The translations under genes were made by a program, and so were the position numbers. The notes under the pieces are model-generated. The model worked only from the letters and a program-made list of their open reading frames with translations. It was not told the origin of the DNA and made no database searches. 64,000 bases of DNA from Blattamonas nauphoetae (taxonomy: Eukaryota; Preaxostyla; Oxymonadida). The DNA lies in assembly GCA_033064195.1 (NCBI GenBank), contig JARBJD010000107.1, positions 1 to 64,000 of the forward strand. The letters run 5' to 3'. Positions 12,001 through 19,385 of the stretch are shown here, piece after piece; the first letter of the stretch is position 1; every line of letters begins with the position of its first letter.

Positions 12001-13493
12001 TTGCACTCTTTGAGATGTTTCTCGTAGTATGTCTTGAAGTGAGAATCCTTGACTTGGAATCCTCTTGACTGACAATTCGGACAGAGTTTGTATCCAGTGA
12101 TTTTCTCAGGGTCAACAATGAACATCTCATGTACGAGTGTGGCTGTGAGCGGAATCATCAGAAGTGGGAGAACTCTTGCATCATCATTTTCGTTGACATA
12201 CGATTGACTTAGGAAATACTTCTTCTTGTCTTCGTCATATTCATAAATGTGAACTGTGATGTTGTGTCGAATCATTTCTTTCTCCAAATCACAAGCGATA
12301 TCAAATCCAGGATAATTGCGCAAGTGTTCAGTCAGTTGATGTGGCTTCAGGTGGGTCAGATTCTTCGATTCTGCGAACAATCTTTTTGCTTCAACGTTTC
12401 TCATGTTGATTGATATCTTCTTCCCTGGAACTTCAGGAAGTGTGAGGAACGACAATGATTGAAAGAAGCAGATGTTGAACTCAGAATCGATGTACCGTAC
12501 GTTTCTCGTTTTGATGTGTTCAGTGAGAATTGCATTTGCTTTTCCTGCAACTGGGAATCGATAGACTGCAACTAGAATGGAGTGGAATGCAATGTACATT
12601 GTCTTCGTATCCATTAGTGTTCTCTCTTGTGATTCTTTGATCAGATTGATCGCATATTTTGAATACTCGTTGATGTCTCCTGAACTTCTGATCACTGTCG
12701 GAAAACTCTTTGATGTGTTCTCCAATTCTGGTCTGAAGTCATTGTAAGTTGTCTCATCTTTGTCTTTTCTCTCGATGATCTTTCCAAAGTCAATACTAAT
12801 CTTGAATGGATGATCTTTCTCTTTGTCGAACACTGCTTTGATGAAGGTTGTGATTTCTTCAACGTTCTTCAAGTGATTGTGGAAGTACAACTGATATGGT
12901 TTTCCATTATCCTCAACCTTCTCGACCTCATTCTTTTTGAACTTCCTTCGTGCATCCATGAGACAAGAATTGAATGCTGCTTTGTCTCGTGGTTCAGCTA
13001 ATAATATGCATTCTTCAAATCCCTCAAAGGTCTGCACTTCTCTTTTTTCCATTTGTTCATTTTTCTTCTGAATGATTAACAGATTCTTCATCCAATGATC
13101 CATCAGTTTCTCTTCAATTGATTTCAATTTCCACGTCATTCTGAACACTTGCTTCTTCAGTTCATCTTTGTTCACTCTTGGATTTTCTTTCATGATTTGC
13201 ATTCTTGCTTTGCTGTCTTCTTCATTCATCATTGCATTGTTATTGTGCTCTTCCAGTTTGTGAATAAAATCATCAATCTGATAGTTGGTAATATTCTTTA
13301 TTTCTCCTTCAAAATGGAGATCTGGATTCTTGAGCATTGACAGGAGATATGCACGATGATGTTGGTAGTTTCTACTGCTTGGCTTATATGCTCGATCATA
13401 GCCATGTTCATCCTTGAATTCAAAGGTGGTGTTCGGAAATAGCTCTCTTATTTTCGTGATGCTGTCTGTGACAAATTTCAGTGTCGCCGCCAT
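9087..13493 (-). CDS. Protein-primed family B DNA polymerase (Polinton)
   Basis: The 1468-aa frame has the exonuclease motif YDFETMED near residue 546, GFNSSRFDINL further on, the polymerase A motif VDFNSLYPSAF near 1007, the B motif KTNLNGSYGYDG near 1192 and the C motif GDTDSAYW near 1291. The order and spacing fit protein-primed polymerases of Polintons, which copy the linear element from a terminal protein. The N-terminal 480 residues are the long extension typical of the family and include a CPNCQ...HLKEC zinc-like pair. Between about residues 880 and 922 sits a CYICKC...LDRIDN...CCDYCN module that resembles an HNH/endonuclease VII zinc fold. The frame is uninterrupted. Confidence 0.92.
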   Translation of the reverse strand: MAATLKFVTDSITKIRELFPNTTFEFKDEHGYDRAYKPSSRNYQHHRAYLLSMLKNPDLHFEGEIKNITNYQIDDFIHKLEEHNNNAMMNEEDSKARMQIMKENPRVNKDELKKQVFRMTWKLKSIEEKLMDHWMKNLLIIQKKNEQMEKREVQTFEGFEECILLAEPRDKAAFNSCLMDARRKFKKNEVEKVEDNGKPYQLYFHNHLKNVEEITTFIKAVFDKEKDHPFKISIDFGKIIERKDKDETTYNDFRPELENTSKSFPTVIRSSGDINEYSKYAINLIKESQERTLMDTKTMYIAFHSILVAVYRFPVAGKANAILTEHIKTRNVRYIDSEFNICFFQSLSFLTLPEVPGKKISINMRNVEAKRLFAESKNLTHLKPHQLTEHLRNYPGFDIACDLEKEMIRHNITVHIYEYDEDKKKYFLSQSYVNENDDARVLPLLMIPLTATLVHEMFIVDPEKITGYKLCPNCQSRGFQVKDSHFKTYYEKHLKECKELDGKHVKKISLDKTPRPYVPHILNNRTYEYLMAHKRQDEFKPTQYYITYDFETMEDLILDNLFSDDNTQLISHLKPLSVASAIKTKSGVKSIYFDLRDGKDFVKQWIRQLFKFAEVVRDDNYYEDPEIPSQNEVSVIGFNSSRFDINLIFRDLVDKDWKVVSFLGSTTKYKQVLIRHEKTQQVLRFIDMMSYTGPMTLDNAVKAFGGNTTLQKSFFAYESFDSSDYDTVLSKQEPFSKYEFYSSLNNSEMSDTDYKLYLDDWNKQGFKNRWEYLKFYNIRDVECMIAPLDNLIDLNFQYKVDMLHNLSLSANASAIKYACAYKDFDIDDDFNGVDQSGEIKITKQYWKYKVASYIYQDQKAHRSTDKNVTEADYEWFVQQCKRVCYICKCHFTQAVRPTLDRIDNSKGHSKENVKICCDYCNTYKSDKDEHLTRLRIQLKKYCIWKSLPMTLTHEQTYHKLRAAVTGGLSNVQHRQNIKDVTPINHFTYEDGKVVSTDTEHKMTHVCGVDFNSLYPSAFSSIKNKNNPYTKHRMYMPGRCLFTATGDEECRKIIEDKNQKTLFVAELKGHIDEKYINEFINFPPIFRNIVVNTTEETIGEKTYSLMKKHGLKTDDKQRKLTQLLSTHDQYMFFSTYYLWFLIDYCHFIVDEVRSVMVFSRHAGFEPFVTSFMNDRIEAMKVGNKGKEQFCKTNLNGSYGYDGMNTEKYNSITICNEKRTYLKQMMKGFVATREINEDNYIVIEDREKASCKTCLQEAVFTLDNAKFWYLNFIYNFMYKCLDMNKIHFCEGDTDSAYWAISGDPNAGIHQQFEHVIADKEFYDAHKYEWFPNPEQGVDDEKKLLGLAIEKEGEQMICLAPKCYSLDEKCKIKGVSLKKTNITSEDYVKCLNGEKTVTTTLNFTVKRFKHHDDAFQTRRVVSEEDSNGFEIAKIQQQKLSLSGIHLKAIVLENESCPPFIHGLKATDYIIE

Positions 13494-13526
13494 TTACTAC
13501 AAATTAAAAAATCCGAAAATAAAAAA
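13494..13526 (-). promoter_or_regulatory. Replication-class start motif before polymerase gene
   Basis: Directly upstream of the polymerase ATG the coding strand reads ATTTTTTAATTTGTA and then a few bases to the start codon. The same block precedes the genes that start at 13926 and 16225 at the same distance, but not the virion-type genes, which carry ATTTTTTATTTTT instead. Confidence 0.6.
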
Positions 13527-13536
13527 AGTTGAGCGT

Positions 13537-13926
13537 TTATTTCTGTTTTCTCTGATGGGGCTTTTTCGGTGCCTTTAACCAGGAATCAAGTCTAATTCTG
13601 AACACTTCACTTCCGCCAATCTCTCGATATGTGAATGGAACCAGAACTTTCGTGTACTCACCTACGAGCTCACAATTGTATTTCTTCAGTTCATTTTCGA
13701 CGAATGATTGAGTGTAGTGTCGACGTTTCGCTAAGTGAGGCCTGTTTCCTTGATTCCACATCTTTGGTTTTATTCTCCATTCAACTCCCTCATGAACATA
13801 CGTCACCGGCACATTATTTCTGACATACTCAGAGACTAGCGAACAGTTCTCTTCTCTCATTGATTCAATTAATGCTTGTTCTGAACATACTCGACGTCTT
13901 TCCTTGTACATCGCAGTTGGATTCAT
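13537..13926 (-). CDS. Two-module EN-C-EL/W protein, 129 aa (Polinton)
   Basis: The protein holds two related modules of about 50 residues. Each has an ENC(S/E)L(V/I)(S/G)EY opening, a P(V/F)TY centre and an aromatic W followed by a basic PH segment. It is a paralogue of the 15632-16225 gene: the second half (YTQSFVENELKK.NCEL.G.YTKVL.PF.YR) is nearly the same in both. The layout recalls the short repeats next to HNH endonucleases in giant viruses, where similar modules carry zinc-binding Cys pairs; those cysteines are not seen here. A DNA-binding role is a guess. It shares the replication-class start motif with the polymerase gene. Confidence 0.6.
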   Translation of the reverse strand: MNPTAMYKERRRVCSEQALIESMREENCSLVSEYVRNNVPVTYVHEGVEWRIKPKMWNQGNRPHLAKRRHYTQSFVENELKKYNCELVGEYTKVLVPFTYREIGGSEVFRIRLDSWLKAPKKPHQRKQK

Positions 13927-13951
13927 TTAATACAAATTAAAAAATTCCGAC
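13927..13951 (-). promoter_or_regulatory. Replication-class start motif before 129-aa gene
   Basis: The ATTTTTTAATTTGTAT block lies just before the ATG at 13926, matching those before the polymerase gene and the 197-aa gene in sequence and spacing. Confidence 0.6.
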
Positions 13952-15631
13952 TTAGATTTTCATTCGTTGGTTTCTCGGTTTTGGTTTTGTCACTCAGATC
14001 GAGGATCAATGGGTTCGATCACTCATTTCTCAACTATGTTCGTTTCGTTCTAATTCTTCGCGTTTTGGAATCTCCGTAACTGTAGGATCATCATGGTATG
14101 CTCCGTTTTTTGAAGATTCCGGACTTTTGCAGAGATATTTGAGGTTTCAGGATCGGTCGTGGATCTCTGCACATTTACGTAAAAAGCAGTATGCCACTCT
14201 CATTTCTCTCTTTTTTCAGCTCTGTTTCACTCGTTTTTGATTGAATTGTCACTTCATTTTCACTCGTTATGTTTTCATTTTTGGCCTCACTTCTGTCTTC
14301 ATTTTCTCATTGATTATCCTTTTTAACCACTTCATTCATGTTTCTTTCTCTGTAACTTTTTCTCGAATACAACACACTAATTCTCGTTTACTGAGTTTTC
14401 CGGACTTTTGCAGAGATCCGCCATTCAACGGCTCACTTCATATCTCGGTATTTTTCCGGAAAATCCAACATTTCACGAACATTTTTGAATCATTTTTGTT
14501 GTTTTTAAGCAAAAAAGGACCAAACACAAGCGATATTTTCACTATTGGTGTCACATTTCACGTCATTTTCACGTTCGTCAATTTCCCTCTCAGTTTCATA
14601 CTTGCCCGTTTCATTGTTGGTTGTTTCGCTTTCTTTTACTCTGTTTTTGTGAAAAAAGTGATGAAAAGTTGACTAAAATGATGTGCTAGTGAAGTGAGAA
14701 CGGCCCACAAAATGGAAGTGATATGAGCAAAATGAAGAGGAATGGTGAACTAATTCGAGGTGAAATGTGGAGAGAATGATGTGAGAAAGAAGGGGCTGAA
14801 GTGGTGTTCAAACATGCAAACACAGTGAAAAGCTGTGAAATGACGAATCGAAAAAGTGAAATTTTGAGACAACTATCCGACAAAAAAATCTGAAAATTTG
14901 AGCACACCTTCCTCTAACAACGAGAAAGAAGGCGCAATATGTGAAAATCGGGGCAAAAATCTAATAGTGTGCAAGTTGTGAAGAAAAGAGTCGTCAAAAC
15001 GGTGAAGTGAAGAACCAACAAAATGAAACTAAGGAAATGCACTATACGTCTCGCGTCGACTTATGTTCGTTAAAATGATGTAATAACGGAGTAAATGAAG
15101 TGAAAGTAGTGAAATGTGAAAATTCATAAAAAAGTGTCCGAAACTTGTGGTGACAAATGTCGAGATCCATCGAATCGTCACCTGACGTCGGGGAAGGAAA
15201 TGGAGTGTAAAAACGTTAATAGGGGACGAAAGCGGTCCAGAAAATGATAGTGCTGAAAGTCCAAACCTCCCAGAAAAAATTTCGAGATTTTGACCATGGA
15301 TATGGGTCGGATCAAACTTTTTTTCAGAAAGTGCTTTTTATCGAAAATCCTACCTTTCAAAATGATTTCCGTCGCAATCAAACGTGTTTGAACACAATTT
15401 GAGCCATAAAGCGGTTCATAGTAGCAAAATCGGAACATCGACTTTTTTGGTCACTTTTTCGACCAAAGTTCGGTACGTAGTTCGACGAATTCTCAACCGA
15501 TTTTGATCAAACCTCTTTTGATCGATTACCTACGATGTTCCCGAGATTTTAGAATTTTTTTCAGAATTTTTCGAGATGGTTCAACTGTTGGTTTCCGTTG
15601 ATTTGTGGTCAAAAATAGTTTTTCAGTAGTT
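13952..15631. other. Long non-coding stretch inside the Polinton
   Basis: About 1.7 kb without a convincing gene separates two paralogous genes. The reading frames present have no domain-like features. The plus strand is rich in TTCA/TTTTC-type words up to about 14660 and then in GTGAA/AAATGA-type words, so the strand bias flips in the middle. The 16-bp word GGACTTTTGCAGAGAT occurs twice (near 14127 and 14402). Confidence 0.6.
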
Positions 15632-16225
15632 TCAAGACCTTTCATGGTACTTTTTCAAGTGAGGACGGTCTCCAAAATACAACCAATTGTCCAAGCGAAC
15701 GTAATACTCATTCTTTGTTCGTAAATCGCGATATTTGAATGGCTCAAGTACCTTTGTGTATGTTCCAATGAGTTCACAATTCTCTTTTTTCAATTCATTT
15801 TCAACAAACGATTGTGTGTATCGTTTTCGATTGTTCTGATGAGTTCTGAATCCTTTCATCCATTTTGATGGGATTACTATCCATTCGATTCCTTCGTGTC
15901 GATATGTTACTGGGGTACTTGAATGAGTGTATTCAGAAATGAGTTCACAATTCTCATTTTTCATTGATTCAAATAGCTTCTCTTTTGTACAACAATTTGT
16001 TGCTCGAAGATATCTCTGACGATTTGTATGTGGTCTAGATCCTTTTACAAAAGCATGGACATACACTCGATAAATTTCATCGGGTTTCTCTTCGAGATAG
16101 TATTCGAAAGTGCTTCCTGTGAGATATGTTGTTCCTTGTCGATTGAGAGTCGGAGGTGATTTCATTTTCAAATTTTCTTTTTCCAAAATTTCCAGTAGTT
16201 GTGTTGGTGTCAAGACGCTGCTCAT
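15632..16225 (-). CDS. Three-module EN-C-EL/W protein, 197 aa (Polinton)
   Basis: The ATG at 16225 is preferred to an upstream non-ATG start because the replication-class AT motif abuts it. Residues 1-30 are helical. A first, diverged module (about 30-75, with YLEEKPDEIYRVYV and GSRPHTNRQRYL) is followed by two clear modules with ENCELISEYT and ENCELIGTYT. The last two align with the 129-aa paralogue at 13537. I recognise no enzyme motif. Co-regulation with the polymerase suggests an early or replication-time job, which is inference. Confidence 0.6.
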   Translation of the reverse strand: MSSVLTPTQLLEILEKENLKMKSPPTLNRQGTTYLTGSTFEYYLEEKPDEIYRVYVHAFVKGSRPHTNRQRYLRATNCCTKEKLFESMKNENCELISEYTHSSTPVTYRHEGIEWIVIPSKWMKGFRTHQNNRKRYTQSFVENELKKENCELIGTYTKVLEPFKYRDLRTKNEYYVRLDNWLYFGDRPHLKKYHERS

Positions 16226-16258
16226 TTTATACAAATTAAAAAATTGAATAAAAAAAGA
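16226..16258 (-). promoter_or_regulatory. Replication-class start motif before 197-aa gene
   Basis: The coding strand carries ATTTTTTAATTTGTAT just upstream of the ATG at 16225, with a second AT-rich block (CTTTTTTTATTC) behind it, as in front of the polymerase gene. This is the last sign of the Polinton in the window. Confidence 0.6.
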
Positions 16259-16522
16259 AATCGACGTTGTTTTCTAAAAGTACTCAAAATTTGCTTCAAA
16301 AAAGACACTTTTCAAGAAGTCCGTTTTTCGCCTTTATTTTTGAATTTACGGCCACATATTGACTACTCTGAAATGTCAATATTTTCAGTAGTAAGTGAGA
16401 TGGAAATTAGAATGAGTCATATTAAAAAAAATCAATTGGCTTTGAGATTCAAATTGATTTCTCGTTCCAATTCTCCTAGGAGTATCACTTATGGCAATCT
16501 GGTTCCCATTTCGTCTATATCA

Positions 16523-17700
16523 CTACTCTTCACCTTTCTCGAATGTTGTTTTTGAATCGATTTGTCGAGCTTGAATCAATGACACGGCTCGATAGCCTGT
16601 TTTGACTTCGTATTGTGGTGTGATTTGTGGACATTGTTTCACTTGGGATTTCGTCTTAAAGACTTCAAAAGTTAGAGGGATCCTTTCCCAGGTCTGTCCC
16701 AACATGCCAGGTGATCCAGTGGCGAAAAATATTGAACCCGACTTATTTCTATATAAGGAAAAATTGCATCACGTTGCATTTTAGTCTGAAGGTTGAGTCT
16801 TTTTGAGGACCGACAACTTTCCTTTAGTGATGAAGAGGAGAATTATTGCCCATTGTTTGTTGATTTTGATAAGAATACGATCAGTTGATCATTTTTTGCG
16901 AATATATGTGAGCGGATGTGACCCCTCGCTCATTGAGCTATTATTTCAAAAAACACAGATCGATTTTCCGTGAGATTCAACGAAAATAGAAACCCATACA
17001 GATTTGTTCAGAAATAGTAAAGAGTTTCTGTGAAGGTGCGAGGAGAGAATTGCGCAATTGTGAAAATATGGTCCGCAATCGGAGAATATTTGAATTTCTG
17101 TGATGTTTTGGATCAGATCGATCGTCGAGAGTTCTTCCACGCACTTTGGAATGAAGAAGGAATCGTGATTGAGAAGCTCAGACAGACAATGACAATATTG
17201 TGGTTTAATCGAACCACCTTCGTTTGAATAGATGGTCATTCCAAGATGAATGACCTGTTGATGTTGGAAAACTTCCTTTTGTGACTGATTCTTCCTCATT
17301 CCAAGCTTCCAAACCTCAATATAATCATATACTATCAAAACTGACTCTGAAGCAAGGATTGATTTCCAGTTTTTCAATAATTCTCGTTGAGATTATGCAT
17401 ACTCCTTGTGCCACTGAAGCACTTCAATCTCTGCGAGATATTCACGCTTTTCTCGTTTCGATCCCATTTGATCCTTCATCGATTGTCGAAGAAGAAACTG
17501 AAGTCTGTCACACTTTGGACAATCATCAGTTCGTTCTTTAGCTTGCTTTCCTTGCTTTGTCAGGGTACGAAAAGTTGTTTTGGCTAAGTGATGAGTGGGA
17601 TTGTCTTCATTACATTTTTTGTGTAATTCTTCCCTCGTTCCCAGGTACATGTGTGGTTCAAAACAAAACGTTTCGGCTAGGTCTGCACGAATACAGTCTT
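16523..17700 (-). pseudogene. Decayed DDE-type transposase of a cut-and-paste DNA transposon
   Basis: Reading on the minus strand, an open stretch from about 17700 encodes a CPKCDRL segment and a charged helix ending in LQWHKEY. After a TAA at 17393-17395 the same frame continues with YDYIEVWKLGM, then FSDCGPYFHN and finally FVESHGKS before it stops at 16946. A further piece at 16523-16705 holds TGYRAVS. The set looks like the catalytic core of a eukaryotic DDE transposase; first Asp, second Asp in SDCG and the HGKS block are visible. The superfamily could not be named. At least one in-frame stop and one gap make it non-functional. The ends of the element were not found. Confidence 0.6.
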
Positions 17701-19385
17701 TTTTTCCTTTTATTTTTTAAAATGACTGGAATCGGAAAATCTTCGCACTCTTTCAGTATCGGTCGTGCATTGAATCCATGAGCTTTGCTGGAGAACACCG
17801 CGTTTTCCTGCAACGAATACTTTCAACACAATCGGGTTTCTGGCCGGATCACACCACACTGTGGAGGAATTGGACGGATTTTCGGACGGTACGGTTTTTC
17901 TTGGTCAATCGTTTATTTCGCGCAGTATACGAAAAAGTGATGATGAAATCTGGAATGATGTGAGGTCAACAGACTCTAAAATCCCTGGGTTGTCTGTATT
18001 ACAGCCGAGTACTATTTTGGAGTGGATGGACCTCCCTTGGCTCTCCTGGAGCGACTTAAGATAGATTCAACAAAAGATGATGGAACGGATGTTGCTGTGA
18101 CAAAGATGGTTTTGTGAATTCGAAGCAAAGGAAAGATTGAAGATTGCCCTGGAAAGATTGAAGATAGTCTGTCTCCAATGTACGCTGGTGTGCTGTTTGA
18201 TGACTGGTTCAACGAAGAGACCAAATCGAGAAGCGAGGCAGTAGACCTGTTGGTCCTGTTCATTCGAGTTTGGAGACATACGTGAATCGTGTGAGAACTG
18301 TGAAATGATTGAATCTTGCGATCAAGAAGGAAATCGCGTTCGGAGAGGTATTGAAGATAGTCCTGTTTGCTGATTTGGGAAAGAAGGTGTTCATTCAATT
18401 CGTCGATGTGAGATTGTTTCATCGATTGATGAGCCGATTCAACGTCGTTCTCGTGAAACCAGACCTGATACTGGCACGTGGGGGGTCGCAACGGTTTGGT
18501 TTTTCAGTCATCATCACAATGGGTCGATTCTGATCTCTGTTCACAGTGGACTGAACTCATCCTCTTTTCAGCGATATCTCATCGACGAACTGCTTTCTCA
18601 CAGGATCTGATGAAGTTTATGGAAACCAAGATGCAGAAAGCCAAAAAGTTGACACCAGCAAATCACAAGTTCATATGAGTTTGAATTCACCGATTGTGCT
18701 TTCTTTGTTTTAAAAAAAGCTTCGTCGATCATCATGTCAACTCCGACAACGCCTATTGGTTCAAAATACATTAGAACAGCTTGACAGCGGAAGAATCTGA
18801 AAGCTAAAACCAATAGCCTATTGAATGCCTTTCTCAACAAATCATTTTGCCCAGACTTATTTTTTTGAGAGTGTGTTTGGTTCACAACATATTTCAATTT
18901 TTTCTTCGTAGGTCTCTTTTATGCATTGTTCTGAAGAGGTGGTTTTCTCAGCGAGTTCGTGGAATTTTTTTTCGAAATTTTATTGAGTTGGACCATATCT
19001 CTAAGTTTTTGGGAAAATCTCGATTTATGGCGGGTTAATGAATTACGGCGCTTTTGTGACAGCACAATAATTCAACTGTCTGGTGAAGAAAATATAGCTA
19101 GGAATGTTTTTAGGATAATTATAGGAACCTGTTGCCGCAAAACGATTCACGACTTCAAGAACTGAAAGAAAACAGGTTATTCAGTTGATGATGAAAGTGG
19201 ATGCTTTGATTCTTCAAAGGAAAAGAGACCATCATTTTTTCATTTGCTCGTCAGACCCTTCTCAGCCATAACAAGTAGGAAAAATCGAACGAAAATCATA
19301 AAGTCAACTGATCACTTCGGCAAGAGGTCTAGAAAAGCCAAAGAATCTCAATGAGAAATTAATGCAGGGTTGATCTGGTCAACTA
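17701..19385. other. Stretch without a confident gene
   Basis: Only short overlapping frames occur on both strands and none shows a recognisable motif. The strip 17700-18100 has protein-like composition on the plus strand (FLAGSHHTVEELDGFSDG), so older relics are possible. I see no tandem repeats or paired inverted repeats here. Confidence 0.4.

Larger units (their letters stand above)
1..16258. mobile_element. Polinton/Maverick element, partial in window
   Basis: The family is named from a set of genes seen together: a protein-primed family B DNA polymerase, a DDE-type integrase, an FtsK/HerA-type packaging ATPase, a capsid-type gene region and small virion-like proteins. Most genes lie on the minus strand and the ATPase is on the plus strand. 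The left end lies before the window or in its degraded first 1.3 kb. The right end is not fixed, but the last gene with the shared AT-rich start motif begins at 16225. No terminal inverted repeat could be matched and no maturation protease was recognised. The long open frames suggest a fairly recent copy. The capsid region (about one break) and the leftmost stretch (several) are broken, so it is treated as a fossil. Confidence 0.9.

Noticed and set aside
14241-14672. 143-aa plus-strand open frame in the Polinton spacer, rich in Phe and Ile
   Set aside because: Its composition merely reflects the TTC/TTT-rich strand; no start motif of the element precedes it and no domain-like pattern is seen.
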